64,000 nucleotides of DNA. Source: Ciona intestinalis (taxonomy: Eukaryota > Chordata > Ascidiacea > Phlebobranchia > Cionidae). The stretch lies in contig NW_004190390.2 in NCBI RefSeq assembly GCF_000224145.3, positions 253,948-317,947 on the forward strand, given 5' to 3'. This document shows, one piece after another, positions 52,696-63,599 of this stretch. Position numbers and translations under genes: made by a program. The first letter of the stretch is position 1. Each line of letters opens with the position of its first letter. The notes below the pieces were generated by a model, which was not told where the DNA came from, searched no databases, and worked only from the letters and a program-made list of their open reading frames with translations.

Positions 52696-53650
52696 CAAAA
52701 CAGTGTTTTATTTGTGCTGCTAATGCCAATCATCCCTGGCTAGTATTTATGCTGCTTCATTTGTATCATGCTATTAATGCTTCCATGACAATTAAGAAGT
52801 AGCTGCATCTGAAACCTGCCGTTTTAACATTTTAATGTTTTACGTGTTTGTTATTCTCTGCATATGCCAATTGGAGACTTTGTTTGCAGTTTGGTTTGAT
52901 TAGGGTGCTGTGTTGATGTTTTGACACATTATACATGTTGCTTTCATCAGGGTAAATTAAACCAAAAGCAATTTTTTTCCTTGTTAAGACCTAAGACCAT
53001 ATTGTATGTCAAAACGTCAATACTAAATTGCCAGAAGCGTGTTTTTAATTTTAAACGCTAATTACTTTAGCAGTTTAAATAGTTCCTCTATAGCCCTAAG
53101 GCTGTATCTTTGTTTGGACAATGTTTTATGTTTACAATTTGTTTTAAAACAAGACTTTCTGGATTAGCTATATTGCTACACACTACAGCACTATATACTA
53201 ATAGTTCCTCTATGGGTAAAATTCATTGCATGCATGTAAATATAATTCAAAATATGTTTGGTTTTGCACTTTAATATACCATGTTGCCATTGTTACATCA
53301 TCCACTGCGTGAATGCGTCATGTTATTACCTGACAATCGGAACATGTGTGAACTTTAATTTGAGTCATTTTAAGGTGATTTGTATTGTATGTGGCTGTAA
53401 TAAAAATAAGCACTCAATTTAAAAGACGAGTTTTTAAAGAGACATTTTAATAAATAAATGAAAATCCACATTGTGGATAAAAAATATAAATTCTCTTTAA
53501 TATATAACACAGAAGTTACATCAAACATAATATTAAAAATCCTTACATTATGCTTGCAATGGCATAAGTACAAGTAACATTTGGAAAGTTCACAGTGATT
53601 TAAAATATCACAACACAAATCTGTATATAGTGTTCACCAATATGTGTCAA
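52696..53650. other. UCKL1-like 3'UTR and convergent spacer
   Basis: No repeats or exons recognised. AATAAA-like signals near 53398 (plus) may end the UCKL1-like transcript; AT-rich sequence then runs into the 3' end of the minus-strand gene. Confidence 0.45.
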
Positions 53651-54133
53651 TCACATATACATCATTTCTGCCATATGGGACATTTTGTCAGATGGCAAAA
53701 CTAAAAAGTTGTCAAGATAAATAGCTAGTTCATCTGGTGTAGTGTCGTTATTATTCTGCTGGAAATTGTCATTATTTGCAGAAATTATTTGAGTTTCAGA
53801 AGCTAAATTGCTTTCTTTTGTATCTAATACATTGCCCGCAGAGGTGGAGCATTTTTTCTCTGTTTCAGTACAAGTTTTAGTTTCTGACATTTCTTTTTCA
53901 TTGAAAGTATTAGAGTTACAAGTTGTCAATGTACTACACAGATCTAACTGCCTTTTGCAGCTAAATCCCTGCCCATCTTCAAGATGCATTGATTTCTTCA
54001 ATGAGAGTGAATGTAGTTTTAACATCAAGGAACCTGATAATATCTTCTGACTGTAATCATATTTGAAACTTGGTGACTTCACAACGTGTTTCCACCTTTT
54101 GTGGGACTTTGTTCGTTTACAAAGTTGCTTCAT
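53651..54133 (-). CDS. OSER1: OSER1-like serine-rich protein
   Basis: Single exon, 160 aa, ATG at 54133. The N-terminus is basic (KRTKSHKRWKHVVKSPSFKYDY), the middle is Ser/Thr/Glu-rich and looks disordered, and the C-terminus reads DELAIYLDNFLVLPSDKMSHMAEMMYM. The last block closely matches my recollection of the end of human OSER1 (oxidative stress responsive serine-rich 1), which finishes MSHMAEMMYT. Shorter than the human protein (about 290 aa). OSER1 is described as a nuclear FOXO-regulated stress-response protein; the same role here is inferred. No introns, unlike its neighbours, but the frame is clean and a MITE sits just upstream (54170). It is convergent with the UCKL1-like gene and divergent from RPS21. 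Confidence 0.78.
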   Translation of the reverse strand: MKQLCKRTKSHKRWKHVVKSPSFKYDYSQKILSGSLMLKLHSLSLKKSMHLEDGQGFSCKRQLDLCSTLTTCNSNTFNEKEMSETKTCTETEKKCSTSAGNVLDTKESNLASETQIISANNDNFQQNNNDTTPDELAIYLDNFLVLPSDKMSHMAEMMYM

Positions 54134-54169
54134 GATTTAAATTTACTTCGATTTATACATTATAATACT

Positions 54170-54313
54170 CAAAAACTGCGGGGTAAAATGGAATACCGTT
54201 AACACGTAAATCTCGTGAGGATAAGTTTATTTAATTATGTAAATATTCTTTGTTTACTACCGAATTGGACAAGAAAATGAAATGAAAACATGTCCCATCT
54301 TACCCCACCCTAC
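54170..54313. mobile_element. MITE, shortened
   Basis: AACTGCGGGGTAAAATGGAA to CTTACCCCACCCTACAAT; 40 bp upstream of the OSER1-like start codon. Confidence 0.7.
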
Positions 54314-54819
54314 AATAAACTCATAAATTATAACTGAACGACTAAAGACAAATTTTAATTTGGAACAGCTGGCAAGATAGATAAAGCTTGACAGACATTT
54401 AGTGGAATGTCAAGCTTTGTTATGATGTCGCGAATAGTTTGTGACGTCACGCTACGTCACAAAAGTCAGATGTCCGTGAATACACATCGGTTGTTTGTCG
54501 TTGTAGTAAAACAATGAATGTCTAAACATATGTTTAGGTATCTATGGTAAAATGTAAAGCACTTTTAACAAGTGTTAATGTAATACCTGAAATCGGATTT
54601 CAAAATACCGCGTGTATTTTACCGTCCCGGTAATATAATGGAATAACTTAGTTCACAAATAATTATTTTTTTTTAATATTTCTTCAGCCAAAAACATTAC
54701 TTTTTACACTCAAATACGCTGAGGTTACAATATAGTTTTATTTGTTTTACTGAAGAATATTTTCATATCATAGGATCTAGTAAAACATTTCCGCCACTAC
54801 AGTGCGCTAGAGATTCGAT

Positions 54820-54826
54820 CTTTTCC
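54820..54826 (+). promoter_or_regulatory. 5'TOP-like start of the RPS21 mRNA
   Basis: CTTTTCC at the inferred cap site of the leader exon. The exact start is inferred. Confidence 0.5.
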
Positions 54827-56510
54827 ACCACGCATCTTATAGGTAAGTCTGTTGTATTATATGTGTGATTTAGAAGAGATTTAAATAATATTTATGCAAA
54901 ATTTCGCCGCAATTATTCGTGTAAATATGTAAAGTATGCATAAGGTATGTTTAGAGTTCTACTATAGCAGTTTAAAACCATTGTATTGGCTCTGTGGTTG
55001 AAGAGTTTGCCTCCGGACCAGAAGGTTTGGGTTCGTAGCTCGACCCTGCTGCTATTGTGGGCATGGACTTGACAGAATTTCCCCAACCTAGTTCTACTTT
55101 AGGGGATGTACATATTGTCGGCAATAGATAAAATGGGAAGCATTTATACCCACAAAGTTACGTATCTAGTGTATTACCTTGCCCTGCCATACAAGATAAA
55201 ATGCTTTATACATTGAAATATTTAGTTAAAATAAATTATCATTTTCTATAAGTTTCACTATGTAAATTAAACATATTTGCTTCCACCCTTCTAACTGTCA
55301 CCCCTTACAGAGTATACATATAAATTCAATTTGTTTATTTCACTTCTAATAGTCTCCCCCCACCCCAGGTCTACCATCGTAACTTTTTACATCTTGGACC
55401 CAACGTTGCCATCAATCATGCAGAACGACGCCGGTGAAGTAGTTGACCTTTATATCCCCCGAAAATGCTCGGCAAGCGGACGAATCATCGGAGCCAAGGA
55501 TCACGCGTCTGTACAACTATCATTCATTGATGTAGATGAGACAGGACGTGCGCTCACCACTGCGAAACCTTATACCATCTGTGGCGATATCAGAAGAATG
55601 GTGAGTGTTTGGTTCTGCTATAAAATTTTTTTCTTTGTTCATAGTAACTTTTGCGTTTGGGTCCCTTTGCTATTATAAAACATTTGTAGTAACCTGTAAG
55701 CAGGCACAAGGTATTAGTAACGTAATGCCTGCGTTATATAAACTGTCATTACCCTTACTCTACAGCTGCCCGTGCCATACGTTAATCCTTTAGCTGGTGG
55801 CCCCCTGAAACTTTGGTTTCAAAATGGTTTCAAAATGTTCCTTAGGTCTCACTGATACCCACTGCATAATTTTTTTTTGAAAAAAGCTTGGGCGTTCCTG
55901 TCGAAAATTAACTTTAAAAATGCGCGAAATCGTGCTGCGTCACCGTATTTTCCACACCAGCCATTATGAATTAAACCAAGGTTGTATTATTATGTCATAG
56001 AATGCGTATTGTTACGTTTAATTCCTACGTTAAAACAGTGGGAAAAAACAAGGCTTTAAAGTCCTGGAACCTATGTTATATACCACTATTGTGACGTAAC
56101 AGACCGCGATTGTGACGTAATGAATCGTTAACCTTAGGCAAATCAGACGAATTACGGTGACGAAGCATGTTTTCGTGCATTTTTAATGTTAGTTTTCGAC
56201 ACTAACGCCCGACTTTTTTAAAAAAAAATTAGACAGCAGGTATCAGTGAGGGCTATAGAACATTTTGAAACAAAAATTTCAGGTGGCCACTAGGTAAAGG
56301 ATCACCGTGCCATACTAGTATTCTTTAAATAAAGTGTGTTAGAGCATAGCAGTCTATACTGTACCATAACACAATAGCGCATATATTGTGGTACATGTTC
56401 CACGCTTCCACCCCCCTGTATTGATAAAGCTTCAAACAAACAATTCTTTCCAGGGCGAGTCAGATGACTGTCTGAACAGATTGGCGAAAAAAGACGGCAT
56501 CATGTCATGA
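54820..56510 (+). CDS. RPS21: 40S ribosomal protein S21
   Basis: Small-subunit ribosomal protein (eS21). Coding exons 55418-55600 and 56454-56510 (stop), 79 aa versus 83 in human. [41 protein letters not shown] and [16 protein letters not shown] are near-identical to the family; the usual KNF-type tail is missing, the protein ending IMS. A non-coding first exon about 54820-54842 ends in a perfect donor (GTAAGT) and starts in CTTTTCC, a 5'TOP-like pyrimidine tract, the translation-control element expected on ribosomal protein mRNAs. The second exon starts about 55369. AATAAA at 56792. A donor-like GTAAGT 4 nt after the stop suggests an optional 3'UTR intron. Confidence 0.93.
54985..55185 (+). 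repeat. SINE, second tRNA-like head type
   Basis: TGGCTCTGTGGTTGAAGAG (A-box-like) and GGTTTGGGTTCGTAGCTCG (B-box-like), then CTGCTGCTATTGTGGGC and SINE body. In the RPS21 leader intron. Confidence 0.6.
55782..56306. mobile_element. Fold-back DNA element with about 80-bp inverted ends
   Basis: The left end ATCCTTTAGCTGGTGGCC, CTGAAACTTTGGTTTCAAAA, TCACTGATACCCACTGC is mirrored on the right by GCAGGTATCAGTGAG, TTTTGAAACAAAAATTTCAG, GGCCACTAGGTAAAGGAT. About 525 bp, no coding sequence; in the RPS21 intron. Not related to the G-rich MITE family. Confidence 0.75.
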
Positions 56511-56791
56511 TCAGTAAGTTGAATAGTTGTCAAAACCAAGCTAGCCTTTGGCTCGATGTTAAGGATATTGTCACCCCAGTTTATTGAAGTGTGGCACATT
56601 TGGTACTTCGGTTTGCTCTGTTACCAGGTGTCAACACAAATGAACAGAGCTATTTATTTTGTTATTAATAAGGTTTTGAAAATGTTTAACAGTTATGGGT
56701 GTAACTGCAATTTAATTTTTTTTAAATGAAAGTTTAGCAAAACGACGTCCTCCTGGGGCATAGTGGTTCACATAAGTAGCTAAGAATACAC

Positions 56792-56797
56792 AATAAA
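56792..56797 (+). terminator. AATAAA signal of RPS21
   Basis: AATAAAATT, 282 nt after the stop. Confidence 0.55.
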
Positions 56798-56889
56798 ATT
56801 CTTTATTTTATCATTTTGTAGGGCGATCTTCACAAGGCTCCTCGAAAATAAAAATTCAATTGAATTTTAATATGTGTTGCCTTTGAATT

Positions 56890-57115
56890 AAGTAACTTAT
56901 CCTCACTAGACAGACTATGAACAGTCATAATAACACAGGTGTTCTTTTCATACCCTGCGTGGCTTAAAAGTTGTCACATATGTTACTTTGCGTGACTTTT
57001 TGCGGTATGGGTAACAATTTTACAATCTGTAAGGAATCACCAGTTTGAAACAATTGCTACAAACTTATCCGCCCACAATGGTTGCAACGTCGACCCCGAA
57101 ACGCTTATCTTACGG
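56890..57115 (-). repeat. SINE, reverse orientation, diverged
   Basis: TAACACAGGTGTTCTTTTC to CCCACAATGGTTGCAACGTC. Confidence 0.65.
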
Positions 57116-57308
57116 TTTTGAGACAGGCCAAGTTATTGCATCATAGAAATAAGTTTAATTCTCAACGCGTTTCAAAAAAATGTTACGGTAAAAAAACATT
57201 ACGTTTGAAGACGGGAAATAGCAAACAGGGTCCGTTTTAATAAGACTTTAGGTTAAAATGTAGGTTTGTGTTCAAAACCTCGTCAATAAAACTTCGGTGG
57301 GCTGTACA

Positions 57309-57506
57309 TATAGTAGGATGGGGAAAGATGGGACACCTTGTTATTCCATTTTCTCGTCCCATTTGGTAGTAAACAAAAAACATTCAAAGAATTTCAAAAC
57401 CGTATCCTCACGACTCCCATAGACCGTCGTTAATTGTTTAAAACGCGATCAGGATATTTGAATATTACGAGCTCAAGGTGTTCCATCTTCCCCCACAGTA
57501 CTATAT
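57309..57506. mobile_element. MITE, well preserved
   Basis: TATAGTAGGATGGGGAAAGA to CTTCCCCCACAGTACTATA, with all internal blocks. Confidence 0.85.
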
Positions 57507-57514
57507 AAAAATAT

Positions 57515-58695
57515 AGCGATAAATGAATAATAGAGAAAAAGAAATATAACGTTTGGGATAAAATGCGTGACCGTCACACTCTACAAACAATACAATGTTA
57601 AAAACGAACAAAATTTAATTGTATAGGTAACTATGAAAATTCTTAAAATCTCGAGGAGTTTGTCATGATGGTTGAACCCAAGTTCCACCATAACAGAGTT
57701 TAATGTGGCTGGTGATGTGTATAGATTATGATGGGATTTGTTGATTGTGTTGGTTGGGGTTATGTAGCTTTGATTGGCCATTTCTGTAGAAGTAAAGTTG
57801 ATTAGCTCAAGGTTTTGGCCCACAAACTGAAAGTACCTTTATGCTACAAGCAGTACCGTAACATTTTCCCATTGTTACTACATTTTTTTATTGAGTTTTT
57901 TAGTTTGAATTATCTTGCCCAAAAACACACACCTCAACAATGGTGACAGCAGCCAGCATTTAACACATAACCTCTGCTTGAACGTAGGCGCTCTAGTCTA
58001 AACAGTATTTATACAGCTTTGTGACATACTGTGCGCGTCACCGAAATAGTTTGTCGCTCGCGGTTTTAATTTCCTTCTGCCTCTCATCGGCTTGTCGCAA
58101 ACTCGCATAAAAACCACGAAACGGAAGTGACGACAAATGTTTCTTTACGCTTGAATGCTTCTGTCGGACGTCATTGCTTATGAGCATAAATGAAATAGTC
58201 TGATGCGCAATGTCCAGATCAAGAGATACGAAATGCGTAACAAAAAAATAGTATCCTGCTGTATGAGATATTTAAATTTAGCTCAAATTTGCCTTTTTTG
58301 TACTTCTTTTGTAGACTGATGATGCCATTTAGCCCGAATATATCTCTTACATAATACAATTTGTGAGACTTGATTTTTGTCGGTCCGAATTTCATAGCAC
58401 ATGATCCGCACTCTTATTTCGTTACGAGAATCGTCCAACTTCGTGAGCACTTATAGATCAGGGCAAGATTCGCGGAATTTATCACAGTTACAATGTATAT
58501 ATCATATATTCTTAGAAGCGTCGACATATTTAGCATAAACTTTAAAAACATCTGCCAAAGCACGTTAACCGTGTTTAACGCTCGACTACGGATGTATAGG
58601 ATGTCTATGGCGCAATATTGCTCAGGTGCCTGACGTCCGGAAACAAAAAAATATTTCCCACATTTTATTTTTTTTTTAAATTTCCCATTTTTTTT
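57515..58695. other. Intergenic between RPS21 and the bHLH gene
   Basis: 57515-57600 shares a block with 36400-36470. A minus frame at 57581-57823 reads through the same repeat-like DNA and is not called. 57880-57990 resembles SINE body. The remaining 58000-58690 is AT-rich with nothing recognised. Confidence 0.45.
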
Positions 58696-59902
58696 TCAAT
58701 TTATAAATTGTGCTTTGGAGAGAATTACCTTTCGTTGTTGTTTCATACTTTTATGGGACTTCCGTTGTTTTTCATTGATCGGTTTTTGCCAAATTAGTTT
58801 ATCGAAGTTTTCTGAAAACAATAAAGTTAAAACTACAGAGTAAGCGTCCCAAACACTGTGTTTTTTAAAGGTTGTTTGCGACATATAACAAAATAAAGCA
58901 TGTGATACAAATTTTGTCACTAAATATTAAAATATTGAACAAAAATTGATTTGCCTTTATACAAAAAGTGAGACACATTTAGCACATATATTCAAGTATC
59001 CTGATCGTATTTAACCAATTAATAACGGTATATGGCAGTCGTGAGGCTACGGCTTTAATTTTCTTTGTTTACTATCAAATGTGATGAGAAAATATAATAA
59101 AAAGTTGTCCCATCTTCCCCACCCTAATATACATTAACATACAGTATTATCATCCTAAATTTTAACCAGAATTTACCAATAATCCTTTAAAACAGGTTAA
59201 ACTACATCACCTACCATAAGATGTGTCACGCCCACTTCTACAACGGGCCACGCCCCCTGAAAGTTTGGTGGACAGTTGTCTAATATAACGAGAAGCAAGC
59301 ATAAGGATCTCTAGTTTGGAAAGCTTAGTATCTGGTGGGATGTATGGCAGGGCGCGCTGTAGATCATTGTAAGCTGTTCTTAACGTCTTTATTCGATCCC
59401 TATATGGAGATAAATAATCTTGTAGCGACAGAATTTGGGTATTTGAAACTTTGAAGTTATTTTTTTGTGTGTTCATAGTATATCACTTGTTTACCTTATC
59501 CGTATAAATATAGTCTCAAGCACTCTTGTTCAAGATACATACTTTATCAAAGTTACATGTACGTAGTAACTCATAAGTGGGCATGGGGTGTATGAAACTG
59601 AACACCCATGTTATAACAATTGCCGTTGCCCTGCCGCGCGAGGATAAACACAAATATGCATTTATTCTCTACGCAGTTTATTCTTAGTACACTTCAGTAT
59701 ACTATGGTTTATTGGAATATTCATTTTTTGACGCTCGACATTCTGCATAAGGACTTATACATTCATTCTCTATACACAGTTTATCACTATATTTATTTCT
59801 TCAGCTCTGCATGAGAACTCACCTCTCTCGAGCAGCATTCCCAACCGCGCTCCTTCGTCTTCGTTTCTTCGATCTTGTTTGACTGCTGCTCCGTTTCGTC
59901 AT
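58696..59902 (-). CDS. bHLH transcription factor, TCF23/TCF24/musculin type
   Basis: Exons 59902-59823, 59399-59215, and probably 58811-58696 (stop), phases 2 and 1, 126 aa. Exon 1 gives a basic tail (SKKRRRRS) and the basic region GNAARER; exon 2 continues RDRIKTLRTAYNDLQRALPY, IPPDTKLSKLEILMLASRYI, RQLSTKL. The loop PPDTKLSKL and the junction inside the basic region suit class II factors such as TCF23, TCF24, TCF21 and musculin, which bind E-boxes with E-proteins and guide mesodermal cell fates. Exon 3 is inferred from a clean acceptor and matching phase only; without it exon 2 reads on to a stop at 59207. A second, equivalent first exon lies at 60461-60540. Expression in mesoderm is a guess from the family. 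Confidence 0.82.
58960..59133. mobile_element. MITE, weak left end
   Basis: Left end decayed (AAAAAGTGAGACACATTTAG), right end CATCTTCCCCACCCTAATATA; intron 2 of the bHLH gene. Confidence 0.65.
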
Positions 59903-60147
59903 GACCCCATCTACGTTATATGAATCTAAACCCACAACTCTCTATGGTAAGCCTTGGTGTTTTCAAAACAAAAAAGGGGGTTGGTTTTAATCGTGTGGTA
60001 TAGCGCCGCAAAGTGGTGTTTGTTTGTTACTCCTTTTAGCCACTAAGCGGCGTTAAACGAATAAATGCAACTTATTTATCTACGGCGGCAACGACAGTTG
60101 TTATAACATGGGTGTTCTGTTTCACATAGCTCGTGCCGTTTTTACGT

Positions 60148-60197
60148 NNNNNNNNNNNNNNNNNNNNNNNNNNNNNNNNNNNNNNNNNNNNNNNNNN
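60148..60197. other. Assembly gap (50 N)
   Basis: At the boundary of the duplicated units; true copy number may be higher than two. Confidence 1.
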
Positions 60198-60460
60198 TAT
60201 CCGTATAGATATAGTCTCAAGCACTCTTGTCCAAGATACATACTTTATCAAAGTTACATGTACGTAGTAACTCATAAGTGGGCATGGGGTGTATGAAACT
60301 GAACACCCATGTTATAACAATTACCATTGCCCTGCCACGCGAGGTTAAACACAAACATGCATCTATTCTCTACGCAGTTTATTCTTAGTACACTTCAGTA
60401 TACTATGGTTTATTGGTATATTCATTTCTTCAACTCGACATTCTGCATGAGGACTCACCT

Positions 60461-60540
60461 CTCCCGAGCAGCATTACCAACCGCGCTCCTTCGTCTTCGT
60501 TTCTTCGATCTTGTTTGACTGCTGCTCCGTTTCGTCATGA
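60461..60540 (-). CDS. Duplicate first exon of the bHLH gene
   Basis: Same 80-nt exon: ATG at 60540, same 26 codons (MTKRSSSQTR to GNAARE) and the donor GTGAGT retained. Base differences are silent (GGT for GGG, CGG for CGA). It can splice to exon 2 in the same phase, giving the same protein from a second promoter. Alternatively it is a recent inert copy. Confidence 0.7.
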
Positions 60541-60714
60541 CCCCATCTACGTTATATGAATCTAAACCCACAACTCTCTATGGTAAGCCTTGGTGTTTTC
60601 AAAACAAAAAAGGGGGTTGATTTTAATCGTGTGGTATAGCGCCGCAAAGTGGTGTTTGTTTGTTACTCCTTTTAGCCACTAAGCGGCGTTAAACGAATAA
60701 ATGCAACTTATTTA

Positions 60715-60980
60715 TCTACGGCGGCAACGACAGTTGTTATAACATGGGTGTTCTGTTTCACACAGCTCGTGCCGCTTTTAAGTTACCTCGTATGTAGCTT
60801 TGTGGTTGATAATTTTGGGTGAAACTGTTTGTAGTCTGTATTTTAAAATCTAGACAACCAAAAAGAGTAAGTTGGGTGAGCATTTGCCGTTAAGTGTAGT
60901 GTTAGCGGCATTCAACCTCGAACCGGTAAACTCTGAGCTGATGGCGGAGCGCTAACCATTTCGCCGAAGCGCCAGATTTT
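60715..60980 (-). repeat. SINE, reverse orientation
   Basis: GGCGGCAACGACAGTTGTTA to ATTTCGCCGAAGCGCC; the head is recognisable on the minus strand (GGCGCTTCGGCG). Confidence 0.7.
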
Positions 60981-61497
60981 AGTTAGGAACTCCTCTAAAA
61001 TGTGCAGAGTTTTTTGCGCTTCTTCAAATTCCTTGTCTGAAAAGAAGACCTTTTCAATTAAAGGATGTTTCTATTGCAACATTACACTCGTAGTTGTAGA
61101 AAGAGCAACGCGCGCCTCGCTTTTATTTAGTATGACGTCGCTAGTCCAGTTGTTAGCGCACAATCAAAGACATTTAATAACACAACAATAAAAACGCGCC
61201 CAATCTGCTCGACTAGAATACGAGTCAGTTATTCGAAACTCAACATTCCTTCGACCTTCGGGCATATAACCTGATGCGCATTGTTCGTAATGAAAGCGAA
61301 TTGTGATGTAACAATTCACGATTTGAGCAGACGCCGGACCCGCAGATCATATTCAATTCATAATAGGCATTGTTTGTCTTTTAAACTAGTGCGAAGCCAA
61401 CGAGGGGCGACAGATTTATATTCGCTATACAGTTACAGTTGTGCAGTTCAAAGCAGTCAGAGTTTGCAATATCGTTCTTTTGCTACCAGACATAAAT
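60981..61497. other. Upstream region of the bHLH gene
   Basis: Higher GC than its surroundings and repeat-free; no exon recognised. Possible distal promoter. Confidence 0.4.
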
Positions 61498-61676
61498 ACA
61501 GGGTGGGGTAAGATGGAATAACATTAGCTCATAATATCCCATATTTCCCGTGTATTAAACAATTAACAACGCTGTTTTAAAGGGGCTACGGTTTTATAAT
61601 TATGTAAATATTCTTTGTTTACTATCAAATGGGACGAGAGAAAAAAACACAGACCTTTTTACTCCACCCCACTATT
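61498..61676. mobile_element. MITE
   Basis: ACAGGGTGGGGTAAGATGGA to CTTTTTACTCCACCCCACTAT. Confidence 0.75.
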
Positions 61677-61870
61677 GAAGTGTTTTTACTGAAATTTTAT
61701 TTCAGCGTTTCGCTCGCCATATAGGAAGACAACAGCTTATCGGTACTTGTTACAATAATAGTTCTTGGGTAAAAAAAGTCAGGATATTTTACTTTATATG
61801 GGGAACATATTTATCGTGCTATATTAGGTATATCTATCCGTTATAATATGATCAACCAGTCATAATTAGT

Positions 61871-61988
61871 ATATTAAGGTGGGGAAAGGTGGGACAAATT
61901 TTCATTCTATTTTCTTGTCCCACTTGGTAGTAAACAAAGAACATTCAAAGAATAATAAAAAGGACTCCCTCGTCCCCCACCCTACTAT
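61871..61988. mobile_element. MITE, internally deleted
   Basis: TATTAAGGTGGGGAAAGGTG to TCGTCCCCCACCCTACTATA. Confidence 0.75.
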
Positions 61989-62319
61989 ATATTTGGTACA
62001 GTTTATATCTTTATCGTAATATTCTTTTATCTTGGCATTGGAAAAGTCATTTGCCGCTTAAAAAGCATACAATAGCGAAGCCAGCTGTTAAAATCCCCGA
62101 TTCAATAACGGGCTTTATAACCGGCAGACAAACTGACACAAACGCAAACAGTTTATAATTCTTTGTCAATTCAATTTATTTTGAGATTTAAAGCGTCGAA
62201 AATTTTTGAGAAAGAATTCAATCTCAGGGTTATGTGTAGTAATTTTGCGTAATGGAAAGTAAACATTAAATTATAGTAGATTAGTCAAGTGAATCAGAAA
62301 AAGTTAACATAGCATAGTA

Positions 62320-62697
62320 AATGAATAATACAGAGTTGGTTAATATGTTTTCTCGTCCCATTAGGTAGTAGAAAAAAAGACATTCAGAAAATTAAAAAAG
62401 ACGTTTTCTCACGACTCCCATAGACCGTTGTTAATTGTTTAAAACACGATCAGGATCTTCGGATATTATGTGCTAAATGCGTCCCAGCCTACCCCACGGC
62501 ATTAAATATTTAGTAGGGAGGAGGAAAATGGGACACCTTATCATTCTATTTTTTCGTCCCATTTGGTAGTACACAAAGAACACTCAAGTAATTATAAAAC
62601 TGTATCCTCACGACTCCCATAGACCGGTGTTAATTGTTTAAAACACGATCAGGATATTTGGATATTATGTGCTAAAGTCTTTCCCCACTCTACTATA
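62320..62697. mobile_element. Two adjacent MITEs
   Basis: About 62320-62505 (left end decayed, right CCTACCCCACGGCATTAA) and 62508-62697 (TTTAGTAGGGAGGAGGAAAA to CTTTCCCCACTCTACTATA). 90 bp before the FERM start codon. Confidence 0.75.
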
Positions 62698-62787
62698 AAT
62701 TATATATAAATTATACATCACGTTATTATAAGTTACATTTTATAAATGGTTTTATTTTTACACAGGTAGTTTACCATTAGAATCAAA

Positions 62788-63355
62788 ATGACTTCCTGTA
62801 GAGTTATATTGTTAGATGAGGCGGAAATTGACGTCACGATTACGGAACATTCGACGGGAAATGACGTGTTTTCCAACGTTTGCAAGTACCTCAACCTTAT
62901 CGAGACCGATTACTTCGGGATTATTCGGAAAACTTCGGATCGCGAACATAACTGGATTAATTTGGAGAAAAGTCTGCACAAACAGATTGTAAAAGAGTGA
63001 GTCGAAATTAATGGTTTGTTGAAAAAGTATAGGTTTGAGGCTCGTCTCTGCCAACATTCAGGGCCTGTGTGACCTTGGGCAACACACTTAACTGCAATTA
63101 CCCTTACCCAGTGGTCACTTTTAGTTTGTTTGAATTGTCACTAAACTAAAAAAGTAATCGCCCTGGGGCAATAGCTGTATGAAACAGTACACGGGGTTAA
63201 AACGACTGTCGCTTCTTCACCACGCGAAAATAAATAACTACATTCACTCATTAATTCAACCTTCCTCCATACAGGGAAAGAGCAAACTTGATTTTTCACT
63301 TTGCTGTCAAGTTTTACCCGACCGACCCAACTTTCTTGAGGGAAGAAATAACCAA
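62788..63355 (+). CDS. FERM-domain protein, N-terminal exons, 3' partial
   Basis: Exons 62788-62996 and 63275-63355, phase 2 at both ends; it must continue past the window. MTSCRVILLDEAEIDVTITE then TGNDVFSNVCKYLNLIETDYFG, then HNWINLEKSLHKQIVKE, is the F1 ubiquitin-like lobe of a FERM domain. Exon 2 gives ANLIFHFAVKFYPTDPTFLR and EEIT, the start of F2. The LIETDYFG and FHFAVKFYP patterns fit the FRMD/EPB41L or PTPN groups that link membrane proteins to the cytoskeleton; I cannot place it further. The next FERM exon (YLFYLQ-type) is not in the last 640 bases. An acceptor at 62765 suggests a leader exon upstream. Confidence 0.85.
63045..63240 (+). repeat. SINE body and tail
   Basis: CTTGGGCAACACACTTAACTG to CACCACGCGAAAATAAATAA, first FERM intron. 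Confidence 0.7.
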
Positions 63356-63394
63356 GTAAGTAAATTGCTAAAGTGAGTTCGGTTTGCTGAATAT

Positions 63395-63592
63395 ATAGTA
63401 GGTTGGAAAGATGTAACATGTTTTCATTCTTGTTCTCGTCCCATTGGTAGTAAACAAAGAAATGGTATAAAATGATATAACAGTAGCCCCACAAGTCTAA
63501 CAGATCGTTGTTAGTTGTTTAAAATACGATCAGGAAATGTGGGACTTAGGTTCTAACGATATCCCATTTTACCCCACAGTGCCATACGCCTT
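63395..63592. mobile_element. MITE
   Basis: TATAGTAGGTTGGAAAGATG to TTTTACCCCACAGTGCCATA. Confidence 0.75.
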
Positions 63593-63599
63593 TTAGCAT

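Larger units (their letters stand above)
59500..60775. repeat. Tandem duplication, about 660-700 bp unit, containing the bHLH first exon
   Basis: 59508-60147 matches 60198-60775: SINE tail, exon 1, a GTGGTATAGCGCCGCAAAGT block and a reversed SINE tail, with few differences. The gap at 60148-60197 sits at the junction. Confidence 0.85.

Noticed and set aside
57581-57823. 80-codon minus frame
   Set aside because: Begins in DNA repeated at 36.4 kb, no recognisable domain; treated as repeat-associated.
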